Assembly (NCBI GenBank): GCA_019347795.1
Contig: JAHWKS010000029.1
Coordinates: forward strand, 1-14,706
From: Planctomycetota bacterium
GTDB taxonomy: Bacteria; Planctomycetota; Planctomycetia; Pirellulales; Pirellulaceae
DNA: 14,706 nucleotides
Reading direction: 5' to 3'
This document shows, piece by piece, positions 7,741-14,520 of the stretch; positions within the stretch are counted from its first letter, which is position 1; each line of letters opens with the position of its first letter. The position numbers and the translations under genes are program-made. A model generated the notes under the pieces. The model was not told where the DNA came from. It saw only the letters and a program-made list of their open reading frames with translations, and did not search any database.

Positions 7741-8021
7741 CCAGGGACGATCGGGGGCGCAGAGGCATATTATTCAAGATTTTTATCTGCGGAGGGGGAT
7801 GGGCTCCCCGCCAGCATCTATCCGCCTCGGGCGTGCCGCTCGAAGGCATTAAGGACGGTTTCCTGATTGGGTTGTTTTTTGTCTCGTTAGAAGCATTCAC
7901 TCAAGACGCTCTTCTCGCCGTTACGATCATTACAAGCAGCAAAGATTGCCGCGTACGACGAGTTCCAATGCGGCCAAGTTGATCCAACGACGAAGGATAC
8001 GCAGATGGGCAGGGCTATCTT
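7741..8021 (+). pseudogene. 5' part of the kinase-like gene, cut by the insertion sequence
   Basis: From 7891 to the edge of the insertion sequence the frame reads SLQAAKIAAYDEFQCGQVD, then PTTKDTQMGRAI, in exactly the phase needed to continue as FTLVDEPGTSGKAA after the element (9568 onward). In the same phase further left, 7741-7863 reads TIGGAEAYYSRFLSAEGDG with protein-like composition but is cut by TGA 7864 and TAG 7888, so the 5' half also carries at least one other break. This would be the N-lobe side of the kinase fold. I cannot identify a start codon. The continuity across the element is seen directly in the sequence; the N-lobe assignment is inference. Confidence 0.5.
8016..8021 (+). 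repeat. left target-site repeat of the insertion sequence (TATCTT)
   Basis: TATCTT here and at 9564-9569 flank the ISL3-like element. The eight-base windows differ at the last two positions (TATCTTCT against TATCTTTA), so either the duplication is six bases or an eight-base one has since diverged. Confidence 0.5.
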
Positions 8022-8030
8022 CTTGGCCTC

Positions 8031-8056
8031 TTCCGGGATTTAAGTGGGTGCTGGGG
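8031..8056 (+). repeat. left terminal inverted repeat of the ISL3-like element
   Basis: This begins TTCCGGGATTTAAGTGGGTG and matches the reverse complement of 9529-9556 in blocks TTCCGG, TTT, GTGGGTG and CTGGGG. It overlaps the transposase stop codon (8040-8042). The true outer end is probably a few bases further left. Confidence 0.65.
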
Positions 8057-9272
8057 AGAGGTTGAGGTTGCCGCAGTGGAAGTAGATGGCGTTGACGAAG
8101 TTTTGAAAGTTGCGGAAGCCGCGGGCGGTGTACTTCACCCATTGGATTTTGGCATTCAGGCTCTCGCTGACGGCGTTGGTGACGCCGTGCTTGAGGTACG
8201 TGAGGATGTTCGGGAGCCGTGCCTTGAGCATCTTCGCTTTTTCGATCATCGGTTTCAGCCGGCTGTGCGTGGCCCAGCGATACCACCAGGCGAATTGCTT
8301 CCGGGCCGAGGCTTCGTAGGTGTAGTCCCACAAGGACATCGCCTGCTCCTTTAGCGCCCAGGCCCGCGCCGTCTTGAGGTTGCTGTTGCGCAGCGCCGCA
8401 AAACGGCGCCATTGGTCATCGTCGAAGTTGCTCGGGTGACGCAGCCACTGGTATTTGGTTCCCACCAGCCGCTCGTCCCCCGCTTGGCGCAGAGCCTTGT
8501 TCTCGGCCCGCCGCACGCGATCGACCGCCTCGCCCAGATGTTTGGCCACATGGAACTTGTCGTACACGATCTTGTTCTCGGCCTCGGGCAGGTGCTGGCG
8601 GATCGAGTTTTCGTACGGGTCCCACATGTCCATCGCAACGGCTTCGATTGAAGATAGTTGCTCGTCCGTGAGCGTCTTCCAAAAGCCATCCAGGCTCGAC
8701 TGCTTGCGGTCCTGCGCCACGAACAGCACGCACCCGCGGTCCAGATCGGTGACCAGCGTCGCATAGCGATGCCGCTTGCGAAAAGCCTTCTCATCGACGC
8801 CGATTCGCGGCAGAGGACGCGCCTCGCGCCGCTTCAGGCCTCGCTTCACGGCGCGGTCCATGATCCCATGCACTTCGTCCCACGACAGGTTCAACCGCTC
8901 GGCCACGGCCTGCTGGCTGGCGGCCGACAACCAGTCGATCGCCAGCCGTTCGAACAACAGCGTGAAACGGCTATGCGGCTCCGCCCACGGCAGCCGCACC
9001 GCCCGCACGCCGTGCTCCGGACAACGCGTCCGCGGCGTCGTCGCACCCAACAACGTCTGGTATTGGCACGTATCGAGATGGCGCCAGGTCCGCTGCGGCG
9101 CGTGGTCGTGGAGAGGACACTCCCGTCCGCACTCCGGACAGGTCCACTTCGCGTCGTCGCGATGCGCCAAGGAGACATTCACGACCCCTTCCTCCACATC
9201 CAACTCCACGCGCTCGACAAACCACGGCGGGCCGATGCCCAAAATCTGTTCGTACAACTGGCGGTCTTGCAT
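8040..9272 (-). CDS. ISL3-family transposase
   Basis: This encodes 410 residues, the usual size, and moves the surrounding element by DDE chemistry. Residues about 44-95 hold the zinc-binding start domain (CPECGRECPLHDHAPQRTWRH and RTRCPEHGVRAVRL). A helix-turn-helix-like segment follows (AASQQAVAERLNLSWDEVHG). The catalytic acids are the Asp in IGVDEKAF, the Asp in VAMDMWDPY and the Glu in NAVSESLNAKIQWVK. ISL3 hallmarks such as KIVYDKFHVAKHL, FRNFQNFVNAIYFHCG and the C-terminal ARGFRNF motif are present. GGGAGG (9281-9286 on the plus strand, read in reverse) lies eight bases before the start ATG. No frameshift or missing catalytic residue is visible, so the element may still be active. Confidence 0.95.
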   Translation of the reverse strand: MQDRQLYEQILGIGPPWFVERVELDVEEGVVNVSLAHRDDAKWTCPECGRECPLHDHAPQRTWRHLDTCQYQTLLGATTPRTRCPEHGVRAVRLPWAEPHSRFTLLFERLAIDWLSAASQQAVAERLNLSWDEVHGIMDRAVKRGLKRREARPLPRIGVDEKAFRKRHRYATLVTDLDRGCVLFVAQDRKQSSLDGFWKTLTDEQLSSIEAVAMDMWDPYENSIRQHLPEAENKIVYDKFHVAKHLGEAVDRVRRAENKALRQAGDERLVGTKYQWLRHPSNFDDDQWRRFAALRNSNLKTARAWALKEQAMSLWDYTYEASARKQFAWWYRWATHSRLKPMIEKAKMLKARLPNILTYLKHGVTNAVSESLNAKIQWVKYTARGFRNFQNFVNAIYFHCGNLNLSPAPT

Positions 9273-9428
9273 GGCGAGGTCCTCCCAAAAAGGCTCCCGC
9301 CAAACTACCGGCTTGCTCTCCGCTCGTCGCCTCCCTATCGTGAGACTTACCCGGGGAAACGGAGTCGAGCTCTGCGGGGACGCAACTCGACAAGGGATAC
9401 CCGGGCCGACGGTGCGCCAAAGGCGCAG

Positions 9429-9457
9429 GGCTCTGAGGGCCGCCCGCTCTCAGGGCC
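9429..9457. repeat. hairpin in the right arm of the insertion sequence
   Basis: GGCTCTGAG (9429-9437) pairs with CTCAGGGCC (9449-9457), nine pairs including one G-T, around an 11-base GC-rich loop. It lies upstream of the transposase start and could limit read-through transcription into the transposase or bind it. The role is unknown. Confidence 0.4.
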
Positions 9458-9515
9458 CTCTTCCAATCAACCTCCTTTGGACACCCGAGCCATGCCTCCA
9501 AAAAATCCTGGGGGT

Positions 9516-9534
9516 CTGGGGGCAAAGCCCCCAG
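9516..9534 (-). terminator. G/C-rich hairpin at the right end of the insertion sequence
   Basis: CTGGGGGCAAAGCCCCCAG is a perfect 8-bp stem with a three-base loop. Read on the minus strand, a second CCCCCAG follows and then GATTTTTT, so an alternative stem would end directly at a T tract, like a factor-independent terminator facing into the element. It overlaps the terminal inverted repeat. Shielding the transposase from outside transcription is a plausible role. Confidence 0.45.
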
Positions 9535-9556
9535 CACACCCACGAAAAAGCCGGAA
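9529..9556 (-). repeat. right terminal inverted repeat of the ISL3-like element
   Basis: Its reverse complement starts TTCCGGCTTTTTCGTGGGTG and ends GTGCTGGGG, matching the left repeat except for four substitutions and a two-base insertion. Confidence 0.65.
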
Positions 9557-9563
9557 TCTCCAT

Positions 9564-9569
9564 TATCTT
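9564..9569 (+). repeat. right target-site repeat of the insertion sequence (TATCTT)
   Basis: This matches 8016-8021. The reading frame of the interrupted gene passes through ATC at 8017 and at 9565, exactly 1548 bases (516 codons) apart. Confidence 0.5.
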
Positions 9570-10362
9570 TACGCTCGTTGACGAACCTGGAACATCTGGC
9601 AAAGCCGCGCCCACCTTGGCCGATCAACTTCAGGGGCTCCTATATGATGAGCTGAACTCCCAAACTGATACGTCTGCTGCCGAGCGCGATTTCAACATTG
9701 CGATCGACCGTGTGGTCGCGAAACTCTCACGGCTAAGCTGCCAGCACTCTTCTTTTGACGACGAGACGGGGTGGCTAGGCTTGAATGGGCTGCAGGCGAT
9801 GCTCCGACGAGGGGTCGATTGGAAGATTAAAATATTGGGGAGTGACCGCGACGCACTCGCCATCATGGATGGCGCCGTGGTCCAAGCAGAACGAATGGCG
9901 AGACGCGCGGTTCTTCATGGCGACATTCATTTAAGGAACGTCCTGGTTCGTGACAAGCGCGAGCCGCACCTAATCGATTACGCCCTCAGTGGAAAGGGCC
10001 ATCCCTGCTTCGATCTTGTGCGTTTTGAATCCGCGCTGATGTTCCAATGTTTTCGACCGATCGGTGATGAACAGGCTATCGCCGAGTTGGTGATGGAGAT
10101 TGTCTCGAGCGCGCGTTCCGCAGCTGAAATATCGAATCGATTTTCTCAACTAATGACGTCGTGCGGTAATCGACTCGCGCTTCGAGCAGCCGTCCAATGT
10201 CGTGACGCTAGCCTCGATGTCCTCAGGCAGCAGGGAGGAGGGCTGCCGGATTATCTCGCGGTTCGCTACATTGTGGCCTGTCAGTCTCTCACCGTTCCCG
10301 ATCTCCAAACCGGCGTTGTTCGGGCAACAGTCGCGGCGCTCGCCTCCATGCTGGATGACTGA
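9564..10362 (+). pseudogene. 3' part of an aminoglycoside-phosphotransferase-like kinase gene interrupted by the insertion sequence
   Basis: About 265 residues ending at TGA 10360-10362. The catalytic core of an APH/choline-kinase-type phosphotransferase is present: AVLHGDIHLRNVLV (HGDxHxxN loop), then PHLIDYALSGKGHPCFDLVR, where the metal-binding Asp in LIDY and the GxGHPxFDLxRFE pattern follow. A helical C-terminal region of about 150 residues ends in ATVAALASMLDD. This layout resembles the APH-like domain I recall from bacterial conflict systems as TCAD9; that match is from memory. No start codon fits the front, because the N-terminal part lies left of the insertion sequence and joins in frame when the element is removed. 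The long open frame running left through the element is antisense chance. Inactive as it stands, unless made as a fragment. Confidence 0.65.
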
Positions 10363-10495
10363 CTGTGGATCGTTCCGCCGAGCAGTTCTACTCGCCCAGT
10401 AAGAACTGTGGCACCACTTTAGCCTGCGCCCCCGGCGCTTTTCGCACTCCCGCTGATTCAGCTCGCGCCTTTTCCGCCTCCTCAGCGCTTGAGCC

Positions 10496-10516
10496 GCCTC
10501 CCAAACAAAAGGAGGC
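10496..10516. terminator. possible weak terminator hairpin between convergent genes
   Basis: GCCTCC (10496-10501) pairs with GGAGGC (10511-10516) around an A-rich nine-base loop, between the kinase stop and the minus-strand ATPase stop. No T tract follows on either strand, so this is only suggestive. Confidence 0.2.
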
Positions 10517-10533
10517 TGCACGGTCGGAGATGA

Positions 10534-11166
10534 TCAATCTTGAAGGAAGACCCTTCCTTGCCATCTGCCCGCCGCGACAAACGTCCTTGCTGCGTACAGC
10601 AATAGATCGTTGTGGCCAAAGCTGAGGGTCAGTTGACTTTCTTCAGGGATCCGCCGCACGAGAGCATCTACGAACATTACCAGCGAACTTAGTGAGAATG
10701 CGCACGACGACACGTGAAAATAGACCATTGGGCAGTTCCTCGGAATTTCTACCCGATCAGCGAGGAAGACTGCCTTCACAGGATCGAAGGCTTCTAGCGA
10801 CGCGAGAGTAATTTGGCAGACGTGTCGGACCTGCCGCTCCCGTAATGGACGGGAAAACAAGAGCGAAAGAGCGTTACGACCGTCGATGCGCTGGTAAGAG
10901 CAGGTCAATAATGATTCGTACTTCTCTCGAAAGAGCTGCAGAAAGAAAAGTCCCGCACCGCTGCTTTCACGGATTTCAAGCGGATCGAAGGCAGCACCAT
11001 CATCCTCGATTAGTACTTCCCTGTCGGATAGTTTCACTTGAACTTTGCTGGCGCCACCATGCTTGTACGCATTGTCGGCAAGCTCTATGAGCAGATTCCG
11101 CAGGTCGATTCGGAGTACCTCCGATACGACCGCACGAATCTCCAGCCGAGATAGCGCAGCTCTATC
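10534..11166 (-). pseudogene. GHKL (histidine-kinase-type) ATPase part of a frameshifted nuclease-ATPase gene
   Basis: This frame opens directly after stops at 11167-11172 and has no start codon before the ATPase motifs, which argues that it is the tail of the gene starting at 11687. It reads LSRLEIRAVVSEVLRIDLRN, then LIELADNAYKHGGASK (the N box, with Glu and Asn for Mg-ATP), VLIEDDGAAFDP (G1 box) and SSGAGLFFLQLF (G2 box). After about 100 residues of ATPase comes an uncharacterised domain of about 110 residues (PMVYFHVSSCAFSLSSLVMF, LTLSFGHNDLLLYAARTF) ending GRVFLQD. GHKL domains bind ATP and often act as switches. A shift of one base near 11150-11166 joins it to the upstream nuclease. An ATG at 11037 would begin inside the ATPase fold, after the N box. 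Family confident; intactness not. Confidence 0.7.
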
Positions 11167-11687
11167 CTATCAAGCGGTTCGTAACGGTACATGACGAATG
11201 AGGGCTGATCGGAGCGAATCGAGTCCTGCCCATCTGACAGAAAGTCGCCGTAAAACTCCTTTGCGATACTGCGGCGTCTATTCAGTTCCTCTCCGATGTC
11301 ATGCCAGCTCCAAATGGAAACCCTGAATGGATATGCATGCGATTCGTACTGTCCTCGTACGTAAGCCTGAAGGTCCTCATCTCGCGGAGCAGTAGTTGCA
11401 ATCGCGAATTGTCGGATGTGCGGCTCGAAGTCCTTAGCTTTTGCAACTTCGCCGTCAATTTCCACCTTAGAAAGCTGCTGTTTCGTGAAATCCTCCTTGC
11501 CCTTGCACTGAACACCATGCCATTCGACACCCGGTCGCGGCTGCCCGAATATATCGACTCCGTGCTGGGGGTGGCCAGATCGACCGTTGCGTTGGGCATT
11601 AGAATCAGCCCAAACCGATCGCCAGAGCGATAGGCATAGGCGCTCGAAGTCTTGCCAATTGCCCGGCGGGGGGAAATTCAGAAACAC
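11085..11687 (-). CDS. PD-(D/E)XK nuclease-like N-terminal part of the nuclease-ATPase gene
   Basis: This begins at GTG 11687 with MFLNFPPPGNWQDFERLCLS, a helix typical of Mrr-like/PD-(D/E)XK conflict nucleases. The likely active site is HGVDIFGQ (Asp45) followed by EWHGVQCKGK (Gln60, Lys62), with AIATTAPRDEDLQAYV as the following strand and helix. Such domains cut DNA and are often paired with an ATPase or STAND switch. Beyond about residue 172 (PLDRIELR) the frame turns to noise (YLGWRFVRSYRRY) and stops at 11085, while the GHKL frame opens at 11166, so this is the front of a single fusion protein of about 384 residues. The break could be real or a sequencing error. A TTGACA-like promoter lies upstream. 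It is convergent with the kinase-like gene. Confidence 0.75.
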   Translation of the reverse strand: MFLNFPPPGNWQDFERLCLSLWRSVWADSNAQRNGRSGHPQHGVDIFGQPRPGVEWHGVQCKGKEDFTKQQLSKVEIDGEVAKAKDFEPHIRQFAIATTAPRDEDLQAYVRGQYESHAYPFRVSIWSWHDIGEELNRRRSIAKEFYGDFLSDGQDSIRSDQPSFVMYRYEPLDRIELRYLGWRFVRSYRRYSESTCGICS

Positions 11688-11710
11688 GGCTGATGACTGG
11701 ATTGCGGGGA

Positions 11711-11739
11711 ATAAGTCGGTTAACTGTGATTTTTGTCAA
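11711..11739 (-). promoter_or_regulatory. putative promoter of the nuclease-ATPase gene
   Basis: On the minus strand a perfect TTGACA (11734-11739) is followed after 17 bases by ACTTAT (11711-11716), a poor -10 match; TTATTC at 19 bases is the alternative. It lies 24 bases or more upstream of the GTG start. Confidence 0.3.
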
Positions 11740-11939
11740 CGCGAGCCTCGCCGCGTCATGATAGCAAAACGTTTCATAGCTTAAACCCGGGATTCACAAC
11801 GTAGCACCAGCAGGGCTTCTGGTACCATCCACGCGACACGGTCAGGACCTCTGGCCCGCTCCGCGCTCCCGATTACTCGCGCGCCCGCCACTCGCAATGT
11901 CCAGATTTCGGCCTCTGAGCTCGCACGGACCAGGGCAGA
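11740..11939. other. junction region without a supportable gene
   Basis: Between the nuclease promoter and the broken end of the second recombinase copy I see no gene. The similarity to the first recombinase fades at about 11940, so this stretch holds the novel joint where its catalytic end was lost. Confidence 0.35.
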
Positions 11940-12695
11940 AAACGAGCGACACCGCCGACCGGAACAGCGGCGCCCGCTTGAGATCGCCAATCCTCGCGCC
12001 CGCGACGTAGGCATCGACGCACTCTTTAGCTTCGTGATGAGTCGGATCCCCCCCTTCTCGTGCAGCCCGAACCACCACCGCTTCCCGTCGGCGAAGTAAT
12101 CGTCGACGTTCATGCCAATCACCGCCGACACACGTGCGAAGCTGAACACCATGACTCCGATCAGGGCCCGGTCACGCAACGCGACGATCGAACGGGTTAT
12201 CGATGGAGTCCAGAAGCCGCCAGGCCCGTTCGCTGTCGAGCACCGGCAATCTTGCCGCGCTTGATCACGTGCTGCGGCCCGCGGACGGAGGCGGCGGGAT
12301 TGATCGGAATCACCTGCCCGACCACAAGCCAGTCGCAGACTATGCGAATCGCGGCAAGGTGCTGCTTCACGCTGGGCCGATCCAGGCACGTGCCGGCTTC
12401 CTTTATGTACGTGGCCACGGCGAACGGGCTGAGGTCGCGGACAGGGCAATCGCACGTCAAACGCCGGATTTTCTTGGGTTCTTGGCTCACAAAGGCTCTA
12501 AGTTTGCTGACGGCATCGGCGTTGGTCGATTTCCATAACGAAAAACGCTGGTAATTACCTGCGATTGAAGTCACGGAGCTTGATCCCCCGCTCCGAGCAC
12601 CAGTTTGAGAACTTGACCGCCGCCCGGAGATACGCCTCGCGGGTGTTCTTATTTCTAATGTGCGCCGCGAAGAACTCCAGGTACTCCCCGACGAC
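11940..12695 (-). pseudogene. degenerate second copy of the tyrosine recombinase
   Basis: This is homologous to the recombinase at 735-1716 and in the same orientation. From right to left it shows EYLEFFAAHIRNKNTREAYL, FSNWCSERGIKLRD followed by a stop (NRR*), a 136-base insertion, then RDLSPFAVATYIKEAG, RPSVKQHLAAIRIVCDWLVV and NPAASVRGPQHVIKRGK. A frameshift near 12247-12255 (CGGCAATC against CGGCGTC in the first copy) follows, then FSFARVSAVIGMNVDDYFAD. At the G7 tract (12048-12054) it shifts again and ends near PLFRS. The HxxR motif and the tyrosine are gone, so it is dead. About 85% of residues match the first copy by eye over the best block. Confidence 0.85.
12431..12576. repeat. 136-base insertion with 10-base imperfect flanking repeats inside the second recombinase copy
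   Basis: GAGGTCGCGG (12431-12440) and GAAGTCACGG (12567-12576) match at eight of ten positions. Compared with the first recombinase copy, the sequence between them is extra. It shows no obvious inverted ends and no gene. Confidence 0.55.
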
Positions 12696-12787
12696 TATTA
12701 ACGCCCACCTTTTACTTGCACGATGGTCGGCGCCGGTCCACTTTACTCCTTCCTATGTTTTCATCTCAGGAACCCCTCCAAAACGAA

Positions 12788-12803
12788 GGCACGTGTACGT
12801 GCC
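12788..12803. repeat. short inverted repeat GGCACGT-GT-ACGTGCC
   Basis: A seven-base perfect inverted repeat with a two-base centre lies between the recombinase remnant and the restriction-subunit remnant. It could be an old operator or hairpin. No function can be assigned. Confidence 0.25.
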
Positions 12804-12859
12804 CGATCGGTATGGTCCTTTTTCGTAGCAGACAGGCATGACACCGTCGCCGGGCCCTG

Positions 12860-13255
12860 GTATCCTACGGGCCGGGTTTTGCAGGAGCACTTTGAGGAGG
12901 CCGCGACCGAGTTCGACGTACAGGTCGCCCGAGGCTTCATCACGATGCGACCGAACAACTACAGCCTTGCGGCAACGGAGAGAATCCCGCCATTTCCGCA
13001 CCACGGTGGATGAGAAGCTGCTGATCCGGGGGATGCTGTTCGACGGCTTACAGAAGTCCCTCTACTCGGTTCTCAAGTTTCAGTCGAACCCGGAGCGGGT
13101 ATTCGCTGTTATTTGGAAGCCGACCCGACGTGGAGAAGTGGCTCAAGCCTGCGAAAGGGGCCGTCCTCACCTACTACGCGCCGGTCCCCGACTTTGCCGT
13201 GGAGACGAAAGCCACACGCTACCTGTGCGAGCGGAAAACCCAGGAAGTACCTGCT
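12860..13255 (+). pseudogene. remnant of the C-terminus of a type III restriction-enzyme Res subunit
   Basis: Three successive plus frames together read the C-terminal end of a Res (DEAD-like helicase plus nuclease) subunit. The first has LQEHFEEAATEFDVQVARGF and TMRPNNYSLAATE up to about 13000. The second has TTVDEKLLIRGMLFDGLQKS, LYSVLKFQSNPERVFAV to about 13110. The third has EKWLKPAKGAVLTYYAPVPD, FAVETKATRYLCERKTQEV to about 13250. The last segment holds the PD-(D/E)XK nuclease core (PDFAVETK). Res proteins translocate on and cleave foreign DNA with a Mod methylase partner; neither Mod nor the Res helicase motors are present here. Only about 130 residues survive, with two one-base frame changes and no N-terminus, so it is a dead fragment. 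Confidence 0.8.
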
Positions 13256-13366
13256 GATTTCCGCACGACGCGGTCGATGAACCAAAGTCCTTGGCCGGCT
13301 TGGCGGCCACCTGGCAGTTTCGCGCAGATTAGAACCGAGTCACGCGTATGAAGGCTCGTCCATCCA

Positions 13367-14317
13367 ATGAAATGTCCGTGTCTCCTGACGCTAACGGAAC
13401 TCCTCGCTCCGGTGAAACGGGCGCACGATAAAGTCGATGCGATTACGCGTGCCCACGTCGGCATTGCGAAACTCGCGCAATCCACTTTTGACAAGAACCT
13501 CGCTGGGATCGCGAATGAGGGTATTTTCGTTTTGCTCGTGTCCACATTCGAGGTGATGCTTTCTGACGTGCTCATCTGCTATCTGCGGGAATTTCCCAAC
13601 AAGATGGAGTTCAAAGACTCCCCCTTCGCGACGGACCAGATCGTCGATGCGACTTTTTCCAGAGAATTGTGGGAAATCAAGGCGGAGTCGCTCGTGCGTT
13701 CCAAAATGTACCAGGATGTTTCCGCTGTCTTGAAGTATTTCCTTGCAACGCTGTCGATCAATGATTGTCCCTTCGATCAAGAGCAGGTTGATCGACTCAC
13801 AGAGCTCAAGCAGAGACGGAATCTTCTCATCCATGCTAACCTGGTCGTCAACGCACTTTATCTTGAGAAGGCGGGGCCCGCCGCTCGCGCGAACCAACCA
13901 GGACAGCGACTCTCCGTGGACGATGGTTATCTGGGCGGTTCCTTGGTCACTATCAAGTTCTTCCTTGTCGAGATCGAAAGAAGACTTGCCGCGAAATACG
14001 CTTCTTACACGCGCTTGGCAGCGTTGGAGCGACTCTGGAATTACATGGTCGCCAACCCAAAAATTACGCCATTCGCCGACTACTGGGAGATCGACGTATC
14101 TGGCGATGTCATTCGGCCGCGACGAAATCCCGAAGCTGAGCAGCGGATGGGGAGTAGTGAGCGCCTATTTCTCGCGCTTTGGAGGGACTCGCTCAACGGC
14201 ACATCCCTCTCCTATTCGGACGAATGGCTCTCCATGACCTGCCTGGATGAGGAGTCGGTTGCGAAGGTAGCGGTGTTCCTTTCCGCTGCGAAACGCATAG
14301 GGGTCATCGCAAATTGA
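13367..14317 (+). CDS. HEPN-like protein, possible defence ribonuclease
   Basis: This encodes 316 residues, intact. The helical first two thirds contain a hydrophobic helix, GIFVLLVSTFEVMLSDVLIC (52-71), then LREFPNKM, and near 145-160 LTELKQRRNLLIHANLVVNA. The RNLLIH (Arg151-His156) matches the Rx4H pattern of HEPN domains, many of which are metal-independent RNases in toxin-antitoxin, CRISPR and abortive-infection systems. The C-terminal about 100 residues (ERLWNYMVANPKITPFADYW, VAKVAVFLSAAKRIGVIAN) look like a separate small, possibly winged-helix, domain. There is no strong ribosome binding site, and the MKCPC start may not be the true one. It sits between two dead genes of a restriction island, so it may be residual cargo. 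The HEPN call rests on the motif and helical pattern only. Confidence 0.65.
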   Translation: MKCPCLLTLTELLAPVKRAHDKVDAITRAHVGIAKLAQSTFDKNLAGIANEGIFVLLVSTFEVMLSDVLICYLREFPNKMEFKDSPFATDQIVDATFSRELWEIKAESLVRSKMYQDVSAVLKYFLATLSINDCPFDQEQVDRLTELKQRRNLLIHANLVVNALYLEKAGPAARANQPGQRLSVDDGYLGGSLVTIKFFLVEIERRLAAKYASYTRLAALERLWNYMVANPKITPFADYWEIDVSGDVIRPRRNPEAEQRMGSSERLFLALWRDSLNGTSLSYSDEWLSMTCLDEESVAKVAVFLSAAKRIGVIAN

Positions 14318-14343
14318 ACTGTGAGGCCTGTCGTATTCAGCCC

Positions 14344-14520
14344 GACAAAGAGCGGCAGCTTAGAGATGCCGAGGAAGACAAGCGGATCGGTGACCTCCGC
14401 ACGCAGATTGAGAGTCTCAAGCGGAAATCCGAGCAGGGATCGCAGCAGCTTTAGGGGAAGTGCTCAAAATCACTCTGGAAGACCTTCTCCGCCAGCATTT
14501 TCCGTTCGACGACATCACGC
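14344..14520 (+). pseudogene. remnant of a DUF2130-family gene
   Basis: Two frames give RQLRDAEEDKRIGDLRTQIE, then SLKRKSEQGSQQL, a stop (TAG 14452-14454), and after a one-base shift GEVLKITLEDLLRQHFPFDD, ITP. This matches the conserved coiled-coil to nuclease-like transition of DUF2130 proteins, which have KSEQGSQQLQGEVLE at this point. Restoring it needs the TAG changed to CAG and one base added. After ITP the expected continuation is absent. Both ends of the gene are missing. DUF2130 genes have no settled function; many sit near restriction or mobile DNA. This piece cannot make a working protein. Confidence 0.7.

Larger units (their letters stand above)
8022..9563 (-). mobile_element. ISL3-family insertion sequence, about 1.54 kb
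   Basis: A complete element: one transposase gene reading right to left, imperfect terminal inverted repeats and a short flanking direct repeat. The left inside end (8031-8056) and the reverse complement of the right inside end (9529-9556) share TTCCGG, TTT, GTGGGTG and CTGGGG in order, with a two-base insertion on the right. The transposase stop lies inside the left repeat. The non-coding right arm (9273-9563) is long and contains two hairpins. It interrupts a kinase-like gene. Exact outer ends are uncertain by a few bases. Confidence 0.8.

Noticed and set aside
8776..10362. A 528-residue plus-strand open frame crossing the insertion sequence and the kinase region
   Set aside because: The part before 9564 is antisense to the intact transposase and has no protein-like composition. 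Only the part after the element encodes the kinase domain.
11085..11166. A programmed -1 ribosomal frameshift joining nuclease and ATPase
   Set aside because: There is no slippery heptamer in the overlap of the two frames, so a mutation or sequencing error is the simpler explanation.
12838..13257. Treating the open frames over the Res remnant as separate small genes
   Set aside because: Each frame contains only one segment of a single known protein end; together they form one decayed gene.
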